Assembly: GCA_008711295.1 (NCBI GenBank)
Contig: VUYV01000122.1
Location: forward strand, 570,294-634,293
DNA length: 64,000 nt
Source: Anarhynchus alexandrinus
Taxonomy: Eukaryota; Chordata; Aves; Charadriiformes; Charadriidae
Reading direction: 5' to 3'
The first letter of the stretch is position 1, and the number at the start of each line of letters is the position of its first letter. A model generated the notes under the pieces. That model searched no databases. It saw only the letters and a list, made by a program, of their open reading frames with translations, and was not told where the DNA came from. The position numbers and the translations under genes are program-made. Positions 1 to 14,010 of this stretch are shown one piece after another.

Positions 1-3000
1 CTCCCTAGTCAGTGGCACTTCTCACACGGAAAGGATTTGTGGCCAGAGATGGATCATCACGCTGTGCAGGTTCCCACAGCCAGCGGGAAGGCACCCAGTA
101 CCCATTATTGTTTTGTCCAACAGGAAATAACCAGAGCGATCAATCTGTGCTCTGACGTGGCATACCAGTGCGACCTTGGACAAGGCTTTATGAAAAATAA
201 CTAAGCCAAGCGAAAGACTGGGGATAAGCCTCACCTGGGTCCCCCATGCACACAATGCCCCTTGGCTTTGGAGCTGCATTTTCACTCCGGTCCAGCCAGC
301 CCCCTGCTGAAGGGACACTGCCTCCCTGACCAGACACTGGCCAGGCCCGGGGCTTAGCACCTGGAAGTGGATGGGCTAAGATTGACCCTGCCACCATCTC
401 CTGCCCAGCACAGCTCACCTTGCTGTAGGCTGTGGGACAGGGCTGGTCAGGGAGGGAGGGCATCGCACCACCTCACCCCCAGGGTCCCATCAGCAGTGGG
501 CTCGACGTGGTCACAGCTCTGAGGAATATTCAAACCCATGTTAGATCAAAGCCATTTGTGAAATTACTGACATAAGGAATTTAGTCCAGGTCAAGGTTTG
601 ACAGACTTGCAATAGCAAAAGAAAAAATTTACCTTTTTTAGAAAACGTTTCCATTTACAGTTAAATCTGGTTTTGCACATAGTGCAAATGTCTAAACCTG
701 CATATGCCTATTTACAAGCCATTTATTTTCTAGTTAGTTGAGATTTTCAAAGATGACTACATTGGTCAGAAATCAACAACATTCTCCACAGATGGATATA
801 ACTAAGTCATTACGTCATATCTCCTAGTTACTTTTCACGCTATTTTTCTCAAGTTGCTCTAGATTCATCCAGTTTACTCAACTAGTGTGTAAAATTACCC
901 TTTCTAAGAAGTCACGGGCAATAGCAACAGAAAACTGCTCATCCTTCCCAAAACAATGCGCTTTCAGTACATGCTTGACTTGAAGTCTAGTGGGACTGAA
1001 CATATGTTTAAGTGCTGTTTTATGTGAACTGGCACCCCTGGTAGTTCTCAAAATTTCACGGGCATGTACTTGTCTGGCTGTGTAGAGCAGAAGTGGTGGG
1101 AAGACTAAATAAACCAAAACCAACTGAAACTTCTTTTCCTTTGTTACATTTAACCACAAAGAAAAACTCGACTTAGATGTAACCAAGCCTTTCATAAACA
1201 ATCACTAGTGACTGATGCTGACACTGCTATGAAAATCCTTCTCCAGCTCATTTTAAGAAAAAGACCATACGTATTCAAGGTATTTATCCAACTTTGCTAA
1301 ACGCCCCACCTTACCATAAATGGTTGATTAACCAAAACCCGTTGCAATACAGTAACATCCCAGGTATGCACTAGAGGTAAGGCAACACATGAAGCATTGC
1401 AAGACTCTGTGGAAGTGTTTCCAAGAGGGAGCAAAAATAGCAAGTGTTGGCAGTGAAAATTTTTTAGACGTATGGGAAGAAGTGATGTAAAATGCAGTAA
1501 CCTCCCCAGGGTTTCTACAGAGCTTACTGGGTAAAGTAATGCACTCCAATAAAGAATTATACCTTTTCTTCCTTGACAACTGTCATTCAGAAATTTTCAA
1601 AGCATATATAATTTTCCATTTATATCTATGGGTTAACAATAAATTTAAAAAATCATTCTACAAGGCTTTTTAAAACATATGATGAATGTACAGGGATTTT
1701 AAACCCTGTTGTATGTACACTTCACATTGTAGAGAAGCATCTAGCAACCTAATGTGATAGGATCTTGAAAATTAATTAAACCCTTGGCCTTTCTACTATG
1801 ACTTCCAATTACTGCCTTATGTACTGATCATATTCTGATATGTGACTGAAGGAATTCACTATTGTTTTCCACTAACCCAAATTTCTGTGTAGTTAATCAA
1901 ACCAGCTACCCTCAAAGCAGTTTGTTTGATTTAGTCTGCAGTCCACAATGATCTCTGAAAGCTTAGATTCAAGAAATTTCCAATAATCTGCGACATTTCA
2001 TGACAGCAAATTAGGCTGAATCTACCAGTTCAAATAGGCAAGAGAATAACACAAAGTTTGGTATCTGGTGCAGCAGCATAGAAATTAACGAGCATGGGAA
2101 CGTACTACTACCATTATAATCTAAGCCCTCCAGGCTTTTGGTTTTGGTATGGAGTTGTGGGTTTTTTTAAAATTCATTCCTGTGTGGCATCATAAACTTT
2201 GCAGCTGGAGGCCTCAGCACCAGGTTAAGAATTGCATAATGTAACCAAAATTCTCTCTACGTTTCACATTTACCGCACGCAGTCTTAAAGCCAAACAGGG
2301 TTGTTAAAGATTAAAAGAAAAACGAATGGTCTTTTAAAGCCAGATAAGCTAAATTATTACAAATTATACATGTCTCAGTTCAAAATCATTAATTGCTCTC
2401 AGAGTATGAGATTAAAAGACAAAAATAACCTTATTAGAAAGGATTTACAGTGGGGAGTTGAATTATTTTTGCTCTGAGCAAGGCAGGTTTGGATCTGAAG
2501 CACAAGACAATGTATTGGCAGTGACATTGATGATCAGGAATGTTAACTAGTACAGGTTTGCCATAAACTAATCACAGTTGTGTGAAGAATTGCTGAAAAA
2601 ATTTGGATACAATATCTTGTTATCTGAAAACTTAGCCCACTTGGCATTCTCTGAACAAAAGGAATGGTTAATTATGAGCTTTCAGATATTGCTATACCTG
2701 TAGCACGTAAAGCAGTGAATTTCAATAGCAATTTTAAACTAAAGCATGTATATTTATAAGCAACCCTTACGTTACATTTGTGAAGGGAATACTGAATAAA
2801 AGGTAGCTATACTACTGAGGTTGGATGATTTCTTAGCCATCAGCAGGGAAGCTGCAAAATAATTTTAACTGAACTGAGCACTCAAGGGTAAATTCAGCTT
2901 TCAGTTACCCAAGTGTAATGCCAGTGATTTGCATTCAAGAAACTGTGGGTAGAATTTGGCCTCAAGGAAGTAGCTTGTGTTAGTGCCATAACCTTTGTTT

Positions 3001-6000
3001 TACAGGCACTACAACATTTGGCCCAGAGGAGAAATACGCCTCTTGTAAACCAGGTAAGCAAATGGGCACAAACCTGCTCAAGACATCACCAGCATAAATC
3101 AGAAATAATTTCATTTCCATTTAAAAGGCAACTAACACTGTACGAAACAGAAATCTGTGCGTATTTGTTCTGATTCTGGTCTCACAGAGGGATTTTGGGT
3201 TGCACTCCTTGGATGAGTGACCCAGGTCTGTCTTCTTCATTCAAATCCATTTGTAATTTATCTATTAGATGCTGATGGTTGGAATCTAAAGAATTTATTG
3301 CTAGATTTCTTTAGAGATTAAATTCTCTAGCAATCTTCTTCACCCACACATGGCTACAGCAATACTGCTCCATGCTAATAACATCGGTATCTCTGCCTTG
3401 GTTAAAAATCTGAGAGTGGTGCCAGAACTAGTAACCTTCCTGATCTTTTCCCGCTCTCTTGATGAAAGATAAAAAAGTTGCATATATTTCCAGAATAGTA
3501 TACCTGCATACATGTTTGCAAAGTATGCCTTCTAGGTGGAGGACTTTGGTCTTGGTGTAGCTCACACCATAGTGTGGTACCTTGTGTTCCCATCGGCACC
3601 AGCTCCCTCCACTTTAATTTCAACAAAAGTGAAAATGTTTTATACGCACCAAGTGTATGCGTAGGGTACTGTATAACATCCAGCTGTGGATTTCAATGAA
3701 GTTTCATATTTAAAAAGAACCTATCATCTTGCACACTAAACTGCTATAGTAAACCACAGAACAAACTTTTGCTTGATTAGAATAGGATTCCCATATGACT
3801 GTCAGCAGACTACCAGCAATGTCCTTGCTCAAAAATTATTTAAATGTGATGCTGTCAAATAGAAAAATCTTGGGGAGTAATCATAGCCTTAACTTTAGTG
3901 TACTAAAATATCAATGCCAAAAATATGTTTATGAATACATTTAATTCTATTTTAGTGCAAGATTGCTTACATTTCTGGTGGTATCTATGCTTTCACCATT
4001 ATTATTCTGTTTTGCATTTTCATAGGTTCAGCAGGTCATTTGGAGACCAACTTATGACCACTGCATAACACTAAGGTAATAAAAGATTTAAAAGCAAGGC
4101 TGAAGAAGCTCAGTGTACTCTTTGCCCCCGCCTATAGCCAACTGGCAGCATAACTTGCTGGTCAGAGGACAGACAAGCCACATTAAATCTATCGTGTATT
4201 TTTATTGCTAGTTCTGGCCAGAAGGCACTGTATGAAGATGACATCCATTGCCTTATCTAAGTGAAGCTCCGTTAGGAATGAGTAACAGAAATATCCCTGT
4301 GGGCGCACTTCCCCTTCCTAGCATGCTGCCTAAACTTCCAACTCAAAATTTAGCTGGTATTGTTGTATTTATCACGTTAACTACAAGCGAAACACTTAGT
4401 TAATTATGCTAGCACTTCCTCCTTATTTCCTCTTGATAAATCACCTGTAAAAAGAAGTTAAAAAATCTTTCAATAATCATTCTCTAGTTTTTCTCTAATA
4501 CTGCTAATCTGTGCAAGCATATGACTTAACTGTCACAAGGATTTTACGCAACCTTAAATGCTGCTGTGCATATTTGTCTTCTTTCCCAAGTCCTACCTGG
4601 ATGTACAGGTAAAGCTTTAAGTACTAACATAAGGAATGAGTTGGTAATCCATTGTAGACACATGGAGGAGTGTAAATAGTCCAAAGAGGTGTTAAGATTC
4701 AAACCAGTTTGAAAACAGTGAAAATAGATCTACAAATATTACATTTTTTTGTTTTAGAAAACCTTTGGACAGCAAACAAATGGACATGCTATCTGAACAG
4801 AGCTGAGCAGCCATAATATAGAAAAAAGATATCAGAAACTAATTTTATTGGGATCTCTAGACTCACTACTGCATTAGAAAAAAAAAATAAATAAAAATCT
4901 TCAGTCCTTCTACCATCGTGCGAGAGAAATAACAATAGGGTATTTTCAAGTGAGTCTAAAAAATACCACAAACTGACTCTCTCACAAAAGCTTCAACACT
5001 TGTATCAATATGTTCATGAATGACTGAACTTAGGGTAAACAGAAATGAAGTCTGCATTTCAAATTCAAAAGCAAAACTCGTAAAGCAAATTTTGCATAAA
5101 ATTTCAGCCTTAGAGGCTAAGTAGATGCATATTCTCCTGCTAAGTTTCTTTCCCAAGCCAAGGGCATATCTTGCTTTCGAACTTCGAGAACAAATAAAAT
5201 GTTTTCATGAATTCAAATCATAATCATCCAGTCCCTGAGAACTGAGGAAGCATCAATTTGTCTTGTTTATAGTCTATTCTAAAGCCATAATATTCCCATT
5301 TGAAGGAGATACATCATCTGTGAAGAGACCATCTAGTCCCCGTCTAGTTCATCATTCAAGAACACAAGCGTCCTTCCATTTTCACTAAGTTGCACAGTTT
5401 CTCGCACATGCCAAGTTATGCATTTCTGTGAAAGAAAAATCTACCATCAAGAATCCTGGCCTACTGAAATGGTCATTTGTCCTCCACTAACAAGTTGGTT
5501 TTGTACTGGCAGAGGAACAAAACTTAGTAGGTTTCTTCCCGTCTGTAACTAATGCAATCCCATGTGTTTCACCACAAAGCCTGGAAAACTCAGTTTCAGC
5601 TGACGAGGGGGCACCAGCTTGCCAGGCTGGCTGGTTCAGTCACCACACAGCACTGATCCCTGGGCAGTCAAGTATAAATTTGGCTAAAGAGGTTTCTCCA
5701 TGCACAAGGAGGCAAAAAATGTGCATCCACTTTTTCCAAAGCACAGTGAGCTAACCATTTACTGCTCAGCTCCTGCCTTGAGAACCCAGCCCTGGGGGGG
5801 CATCTCCAGCTCAGGGGCAACCTGGGCAGCTGCTGCCTATGATGGCAGTGCGGGGACACACTTCACCTTGGCAGCTTCCTTGCTCAGCAAGGCAGATTAG
5901 CCCGAGCTGAGCTCTGGGAGGCTGTAGGTGCTAGAGCTGGCTAATTGAAAACTAGTGGAAGCACCTTTGCCTTGTAGCCCACTCACTTGGGCACCTGCAG

Positions 6001-6698
6001 TGCAGAAGTTCTCGGAAGACGACTGTGTTTTTCAGGATGACTGTTATTTTTCTGTTCTGGTCATTGATACTTAAATGATAATTAAGCATGAGGCAAATCA
6101 CTTCAAGACCAAAAAAGAAAGCTGTATATCACTTTTATTCAATACAATAAATACAATTAAAAGAAACTATTTCTGTCTCTCTTAGTTTCCCCTCATATAT
6201 ATCAGCTGTCATTCCTTGAGCTTTAAAGTGCTTGAATAATAAACCTGCACAGAATTGAATTACTTCAGTAGCAAGTTGATTAGTTCCCACATCCAATAAA
6301 ATGTCTGTGGTATCTCATATATTTGGCATTTAATGTTGTAATTAATAAGTCTTGATCATGTGCCTCTTACAGCCACAGGTCAGTGACAACAGTGACATTC
6401 CCTTTCTCAGCAGGAAATTGAGCCTCCAAGACATTTTCATAAGACACTTTCAATTATGATAAATTGTCAGATTTGCTTCAGTCATTTTGAAAACTACTTC
6501 AAGTACATCTTCCCAGGTAAAAGCAGTACCAAGACATAAAGCAGCTTTTTTTTTTTTTCCCTTCCTTTGTGCAAATCACATTTTGGGGAGTATTTCAGAT
6601 TTTTTAGGGTCATTATAGATTCCCAAGTGAAAGGCGTGCTTTGAAATGAGCAGATCTTAAGTACATATCTTTCCAACTTAATCTAGCATTTCCAATAG
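1..6698. other. unique noncoding DNA
   Basis: No gene, RNA gene or recognisable mobile element was found here. Open frames are short (at most 112 codons), lack family motifs and occur on both strands without a codon pattern. The stretch is AT-rich, apart from a moderately GC-rich start in the first 500 bases and another patch around 5570-5900. Ancient repeats too decayed to recognise by eye may remain. Confidence 0.6.
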
Positions 6699-6789
6699 AG
6701 GGCCAGATACCAAATTGCTTTAAATCTGTGTAGGTCCATTGATTTCAATGGGTACGTGTTCAATTTATTCCACACAGGGATTTGTCCCT
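6699..6789. repeat. ancient palindromic interspersed repeat (DNA-transposon-like fossil)
   Basis: The segment is an imperfect inverted repeat. A left arm starting GGCCAGAT runs to the self-complementary centre CCATTGATTTCAATGG (6736-6751). A right arm then returns to the reverse complement of the left arm, ending near GGGATTTGTCCC. The centre and arms resemble a widespread amniote repeat with a CATTGAcTTCAATGG core flanked by 'aatctgtgtag' and 'ggccagat'. That recognition is from memory. The palindromic form would fit a small non-autonomous DNA element with long terminal inverted repeats. No coding potential is visible. Confidence 0.5.
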
Positions 6790-9700
6790 TTAATTTAAAA
6801 CGCTTAAAAGGCAATGTTGCAAAAGCATTTATACTCCTTTGCTTTTTAATGATGTATGCAGGAAATTGTTTTTTTAAACCTTAGTTTATTGAACATCAGG
6901 ATCTTATTTGCTCCATTTTTTCATAGACATTTTGACAGTATGCACGGCTGATGAAGAAACCACTAGTGGACACAAAAGTGTGGAACAGGTACAGGCATTT
7001 TTATAAGTTATCACCTAAAACATGTGAATACCTTTCTAGACAAAAGGTCGGGGAAAAAAGGAAAGCAAAAAGTAGCAATGTCATGAAACTAACGTGACTA
7101 TAGCTACTTCTTTGGCACCCGCAGTAAAGGTACACTGGTTTTTCCTTTTTGTGAGATTACCAAGGTCATCTTGTTTACATAAATGTAGTTTTAAAATCAT
7201 GCTTCTGCATATCAAAAACGTTAAATACTGAAGACTATTAACACTAATACTAAGGCTATTAATTTCTAATTGTCAGTAAGAGTGAAAGGTTGCAATAAAA
7301 AGGGGGAGAAAACTTTGCACCTAACCCCTCTGATGCAATATGCCGAGGGGAGAGGCAGAGGGAGAAGAGGAAATAAAACATCCTTAATGTTTTCTTCCCT
7401 TGCCTGGATCTTTGTTCAGTTACAGTCTCTGATCGAGAAAAATTTCCTCTGAGTTGAAAACAAATGGTTGACAACTCTCTAATTATCAACCTGGCTGCAC
7501 ATACTCAACATTTACAGTCCCACCTTGCTGTTCATGTATGTAATGCTGCCAAACCTGACATTCACACACCGTGGTTTAGACTCCAAGATATTATTCATTT
7601 TAAGAAGTAACATCGTTTGGGTCCTCTTCATTTCTGTCCTAGTTTTTCTTTTAGTCTTCAGGGAGTGACTTTATCAAGGTTTTCTTTCTTTACAACCACA
7701 AGACCTAGAAACTTATTTCAGTTAAAGCTGAAATTTTTTTACAGTCATGTGTCTGCAAGAGCTGGGATGCTAAGAGAGAAAGGAATATGAAATATCATGA
7801 GACCTGCTGTTACTGCAATAAACAGTAAGAACTTATAAGACAGTATAATACAACATAAAATTGTCATACTTTCTTCAAAAGGAAGAATTCCCCAAGCTTC
7901 AGGAAGCAGGTTATTAGTTGTCTAAGTTTTACACACTAAAACCTTATGATAGAGAGTTTAGTTCTTTGCCCAAAACCATAGAGTCAATAAAAAAAACCCC
8001 AATACTTGGAACTAAAGGTCTTCAGGTTTATCACCTGCTGACTGGGAGCGAAAATGCTGTCTCTAGCTCTCAGCCTCTTGCTTTAGACATAGAGTCAATA
8101 TCCCTTGAGGAAATAATATCTGTTATTTATTTTAGGAGGCAACTATAGGTGCTAGAGATACTAAGCACTGAGCAATGGCAAGTGAGGAAATTCAAATCTT
8201 TATAGCAGAGACTAAGTTACTGCACCCCAGCACAGTTTTGAGGCACCTTCACATGCCTCTTCCTTCTTACGTCAACACCACGCAGCAGAGTACAGTGTGA
8301 AGACCTTTCAGTTAGCACCTGCTGACACCAGTAACCCCAAATGGCACGGGCCAAGACTGGACATACCAGCTCAGGTTCAACTGCAATCGATTATTGCCCC
8401 AGGCACTGTGCCTAAGTGAAAAACTACTCTGCTTCCAGAAGCGAGATGGGAGACAAAGTAATGCCCACCTCTTCTGACTTTAGAGATAGCTCGTGCAGAG
8501 CCAGTGCTGACAGTACAGGTACATCCTCAGTCTCACATCTCAGAGGACACTAACATTTAACACAGAAGCACATGCGTTGCAGCTGGGGTTCACGCATTTT
8601 TGAGCAGACAGCAAAAACCTATTTTAGAACAAAGAGCATCACCACAATTTCCTCAGGTTCTTAGTATGTATAAAACAGACACAAGTTCTTGCATCTTTTA
8701 CTGGTCTCAGACCCTTCTCTATATTAAAAATACTAGACAGTGAAGGGTTTTTTTTTCGCTTGTTCTCTAGTGAAAAAATTTACTGGTTATGAATGTTTAA
8801 GATGACCTCCCACCTCCTCCAGTGTCCGCAGTATACTTATCGTTGCTTCTGAGAGGTAGTCATTGTACTTTATAAATGTGAACAGTAATTCATTTAGCAA
8901 ATTAAAAAAAAAACAAAAAAAGTAAATAAGCTGCTGAAACACTTTAAAAAGAATGATATTTGTAGTATAAATTAGTCAGAAAGACTCAGAAAATTTGTAG
9001 GAGATTGAAACCAAATATCTCCTTGGAAACAACCAGTAAAGAACACCAACATCAAACAATTCCAAAGAAATTAAAACAACAACAAAAAATATTTAGAAGG
9101 ACAATTGCTAAAATGATTAAAAAGGAAATGAGATAAATATCATAGACTGGATAAAATATAGAGAGAGCATAAAGAGATGAAAGGCAAATGAGTAAAAGAG
9201 AACAATAGCACGGAAAACATTCACTATAATAGCACAAAAACATGAAGAAGCAGCAGTGAAATCTCCTTTTCCACCCTGATTCTTGTAGGTAAACAACCTG
9301 ACTGTGATGCTGAGATCCCACAGTTCTGATCTGCAGCAATTATGCCCAAAGGTGCAATTAAAGGAATTCCTATCCTTTCTCTTTATAACATGCTGCTTTC
9401 TAATCTGTATGATTCTTATTAAATTCATATGATAATCTGACTTGGTTTATATCTCCTGTTTCTAACACACAGAATCTGGTAAATTATTCTTCATGTCATA
9501 AACTACAGTAACTTAGACGGCCTCCATCTGCTAACTCTCTAAATATATTGGTTGTTTTTTTTAAAAAAAAAAGCCCACCCACAAATGAAATTATTTCTTG
9601 AAAACGAGGAAAGAAGAAACTATACACAGGCTTCTGTTCTATCTAAACCAGAGATCTGGCTGTTGCATCCAGACAAGCTCGTTAACTTAAAACTCATCAG

Positions 9701-12700
9701 GCTTAAAAGAAATGTGGAAAGGAGCTACTTAAAAACGTGAACAATCATAATCCTCGCAGGCTGTGCATGAGGACTGTCCTTTCTTATATGAAAAGCAGTT
9801 CCTGGTGTCATTCAGACACGTATACTTCTCACAACAAACTTTGTCTACGCAAAATCATTTCACGCCTGTTTCGCCCACACCAGAGATACCTTCATCACAT
9901 CAATCTTTACTCACTGCTTTGTCATAAAACCTCTGACTCACCCCTATTCATCTCACTTGTCTGACTCACTGACTAGCAGGGCCTGGGAATTTTACTGTGA
10001 CAAGCATATTCAGTGGAAATCAGTGTGTCTTGCCTAACCCAGATGCTTTATAGAGGAAAATCTCTATTATGTCAGTGTTTTATGTTTTCTTTTTTTGGGA
10101 GGGAAGGAAGTAAGATCTGCTCTGGAGGCCATTTGATCTGAAACAAAATAGGGTTGTCTTTTTAAACCAAACCGTGCCTCTTCATTTTGAGCTGGATCCA
10201 CCACTACTCTCTTTTCCAGAGATGTCACAGCACCTCTTAGGAGCAGTAGTTTGCTCCTTCCAGAGCTCACCTTTTCCCCGTAGGCGCCTTTGTTGAACTA
10301 CAGCTACATTTAAGCACCGCAGCATCCCCTCCAATTAAACTGTTAAACGTGCCATCTGAGTCACAAGTCTACACTGCCTGATGTAGGATGTAGGTTTTGA
10401 GCCCAAATCCAAGCCAAAGGAGACAAAGAGCTGAATTTCAGGTTTCATAAGGCTCTGGTCCCGCTCAGGCAGGCACATTGTAATGTCCAGCCTAAAAACT
10501 TTGGAAAGTTCAAGGTTTTTTATAATTTTCTGTTCTAAGAAATATATGTTTTTCCTCTCAGTCAAGGAAAAATGAAATGTTGAAATTACAGATCTTCAAA
10601 CTCTTCCACACCACTTGGTTACCGTCCAACTTTCTTGTCTCTATGGCCATTCACAATGCTCCTTTAAGACACCCATCGTTTTCTGTCCCTTCTACCCTCC
10701 CAAAATCTACCCATTCACTTCTCTGCCCCACCTCCCCTCTCTCCCCAGCAGGGGTCCCTGGGGGTTGAAGCAGCCACGGGCAACTGTGGCTGCCCCTTAG
10801 CCTGAGTTAGAGCTCTAAGTCAAAAAGAGAGTTATAAATCTTGGTCCCAGCCTGCTGGGAGAGAAGGGAAAGCTGTTCCCCCCCACCCCAGACTTGGGAA
10901 GATGACTAGAATGAAGAAGCCAGAGTATGAGGCAACGTATTAGAGATACTCTCGTGGTGGGGAAGCAGATGTCCTATGGGCTAAACCTCAGCTGGTTGCA
11001 GCACGAAGAGAAACCGGCACAAAGAAGAGGCAGGAAGGATGAAGTAATTGCTGATCTTCACAAGCCCTATGTAAAATACCATTCATAATGGTGATGACAG
11101 TCACTTTCTGCACACAGGCACAAAGGCCTTTTTCTTCCATGGCACTCTGACAGTTTAGGCAGGAAGAGAGAGGTGGCTAGTGGAAGTAAATTGTCAGCGA
11201 TCTGTCACCGAAGAGCAGATTGCTTTTCCCCTCCTGAATTTTCCCTCCTGAGTTAAGATTAGTCTCTATTGAAACCTAGGGTTCTCTTCATCACCGGCCA
11301 GCACCCACAGAGATGAAATTTCTTTATCAGATCTCTCTAAATAACTAGTTGAAGCTCAAATCATTCTGACCTTAGGAAGAGGAGGAACGGTTGTTGCCAA
11401 ATACTGAAGAACAAAGCATGCTGTAAAATAAAGCTCCATAACGAAAAATCATTAAACCTAGTTTTCTACATGCAGGCTGCTGTAGTACAAATTAAACCCA
11501 ATGCAATCACAAGGGAATTGAGGCCAATAAAATTATCGTAAATAAATTACTAGTCTTAAAACTACTTCGATTAGTCTATATTTAGCCACGTGTACAATAA
11601 CAGAAATTAATCTGAGAAGAAAAGATTCAGTTACACATGAAATGCTGCAGAGTACCAGGAGTTTCTGAAAGCAAGGGAAAGTCTCCTTTGTTTTATTTGA
11701 CTTTGTTTTGATAATCACTTTGCTGTTTACCCAGGTATAATGTCATCTTCTTCACAGAATACTAAGATCCATGTGGAAAACAGAAATGTCTGCTAATTAT
11801 TTCCTTCTAAAAGCAAACAAGAGAATGAAATGTCTTGTATAATTGAATTTGAAAAATGCCAAGAAAGTTTGTTCTCTTTACAGCCAAAGTTAAAACAAAT
11901 TATTTTGGTGAGGGCTGAAAGAGGGGGTGGGGGGAACCCAAGTTTCCATTTAATTTCCATGTGCACACACATTTTGTCTTTAGTTGTCAAAAGGCAGCCT
12001 TTCCATAACAGCCTACAACAAATAGATGAAAAAAAGGCAAAGCCTCTGTCACAGGGGCTCTGCCTTTGTTCTGTATTTGTGCAATGCCCAGAACACTGAA
12101 GCTCTGGCTTCTAAGCCAGATATAAATAAACATGGAAGGAAGTGAAAGAATAACATGAGAGAAATCAAATAGATGGGTAACTTCAAAGAAGAAATAAAAT
12201 TGTATTTATGCTGTTTAACCCTTACTTGTCTAGCTCTTTATGCTGCCGTAGAAAAAAGCCATCTTATTACAAGTCAGCAATATTTGCAATAGCCTTCTTT
12301 ACAGCACTTCAAAGATAACACCAATAGAACATTAAATACATATGTATTTATATTGCAATCACACTGTGTAACACAATAGCTCAGTTTTTTCCCCACAGAT
12401 CATGGCCCACTTTTACACAGCGGAGCCCATGGGTTATACAGGTCAACGTATTGAACTTCTCTAAGTATTGACAAGGAATCTTGTCATTTGTTCTCTCCAG
12501 GGAGTGTGGCAGTCTTTGATATCAATTTATAGCCTCCAGAAACCCAAAATGTCTACTTGATCTCTAGGACAAGAATGAGAACAAGGTGCCAGCCCACCCG
12601 CAGGAGAGGTCTCTGCCGGTGGCTGAAGAGCAGCTGCTCACAAGCCCCGGCCCATCAGCCTCTACAGATACTCTGCCTCACTGACTGCGCCCTGCAAAGT

Positions 12701-13570
12701 TGAATCAGACCCTTGTAGCACGGCACAAGTAGGATACACTTTTCTACAAAAAGTGGCTGTTCTTATCCCTTTCAACACAGCAACAGCAACAAATGAAAAA
12801 AACCTGCTGCTGATTTTCTTGAACTGGAAGTCTCTAACGGCGGCAATAGCATTCTCTTGAAAACGAGCCACTACCCATGGAAACAAGACCTAACAAGCTT
12901 GCCTAGCTGGCTTCTTTGCAGAGGTGTTCGCATGGGGCAATTAGATACAATACTTAGGTACAGACCTGTGTAACCAACCAACCACAATGTGTTGTAATGA
13001 AGGAGGTAAAAAAAGTTACAATTACACTAACGTCATTTACATTCAACAGGGAATATTATGAACTGATATGTAAGACAGAACAGAAGAGCAAATACTATCC
13101 ATCCAGAGCAGGGTTTGTGTTATACGGTACGATCAATGGATAGACATGTAAAAAATATTGTATTTGTTGGATTAGTACTTTTCAATTGGAGATAGCAGAA
13201 AGAACTAAAGGGATAGCCATGGTCACCTGTATATTTTGTATCGCCATGTCTTAAGCAGCAGTTTCAGATTTTGCTGTGCTTTAGCTACTTTGCAAAAAAG
13301 ATAACATGAAAACGTAGGCAAAAGAATGAAAGATGCTTGCATTCAGAGGGGTGTATAGATGTTTTTTGTGAAGGTATGCCAGGAAAACTTTGTGAGGTAA
13401 TTGTACCAATTTTGCTAAGAAAGAACAGATCTATGGAGTATAAATATTGCCATTTTACAACGCCATGTCCCCTGACCAAGAAATGCCTTCATGACAACAT
13501 GGACGAGAGGTAGAAAAAAAGACACAGTAATATCTCTGATTTCAGCAGATGACTGGAAACCTACAGAAAG
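6790..13570. other. unique noncoding DNA
   Basis: No supported gene or recognisable element was found. The segment is AT-rich with short A or T runs. Its open frames (for example near 7918-8148 and 9052-9428) show no family signature. The stretch 7950-8100 has a faint resemblance to old SINE-type sequence, too weak to call. A TTAACCCTTA string at 12215-12224 would fit a piggyBac end and is discussed under the findings. Confidence 0.55.
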
Positions 13571-13578
13571 GAAAGGTT

Positions 13579-14010
13579 AAAATGTCACAGTGGCATTTTT
13601 TTCTGCAGAGGAACCTGGCAGAGGAACTTCTGCTGTTGGTACAATTGCTGATGTGATCTGGAAAAACTGACGTGAGGTTCCAATGGAGTTATTCCCAAAT
13701 CATCCATGTGCAAAGAAAGCATCTGTGTTCTGTTTTCACCAGACCACAGTGCTAGTAAGCGAGGCGCCAAAGAAAGGAAAAGCTGTAGCATCATCATGTT
13801 GCATCGAAGACAACAAGGCTATTTCAGAAGACAGCAAGCCTGATATTAGTTCATATTATAATCAAAACAAATCAAGCATGGACAATTTGGATCACCTAAC
13901 CAGGCTTTATACACGCAAGAGGAAAATTTGGTGGTAGCCAGTGGTAATATGATTCTGATGGGCTGTGCTGAATGCCTACATTCGTCATTTAGTATTCAGA
14001 GTTCCCAGGC
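13579..14010 (+). pseudogene. piggyBac-type transposase, C-terminal fragment (fossil)
   Basis: This is the decayed end of a piggyBac-family DNA transposase, the cut-and-paste enzyme that inserts at TTAA. The open part at 13683-13937 reads SVFCFHQTTVLVSEAPKKGK, then KPDISSYYNQNKSSMDNLDH, then YTRKRKIWW before a TAG. These match, in order, the family's 'xxLVSxxPKKxK', 'KPxIIxxYNxTKxGVDxLD' and 'YxxxRKTxRWP' blocks. The TAG sits where the conserved Trp is expected (TGG to TAG). Downstream the reading continues as PVVI and, after frame changes, a piece like AVLNAYI, also as the family has. The start is not real: 13683 is only an internal ATG. The upstream part (13579-13650) may hold a frame-shifted LAEELL-like block. 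The catalytic aspartate region is not recognised. The fragment cannot encode an active enzyme. A domesticated exon is unlikely given the stops and shifts. Confidence 0.68.

Noticed and set aside
5170..5190. TTCGAAC-type string resembling a tRNA B box
   Set aside because: No A box at the right spacing and no cloverleaf could be folded. No tRNA gene was found in the window.
7918..8148. Possible MIR-like SINE
   Set aside because: Only scattered words match and no continuous alignment can be made by eye.
12215..12224. TTAACCCTTA as a piggyBac left terminus
   Set aside because: Ten bases match by chance often, no inverted partner ending in AGGGTTAA was seen downstream, and the intervening 1.3 kb does not translate to the transposase N-terminus.
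13453..13500. HFTTPCPLTKKCLHDN reading as a possible upstream piggyBac block
   Set aside because: The resemblance to the family's 'DNFFT(S/T)P' region is weak and the distance to the next block is too long, so it was not included in the feature.
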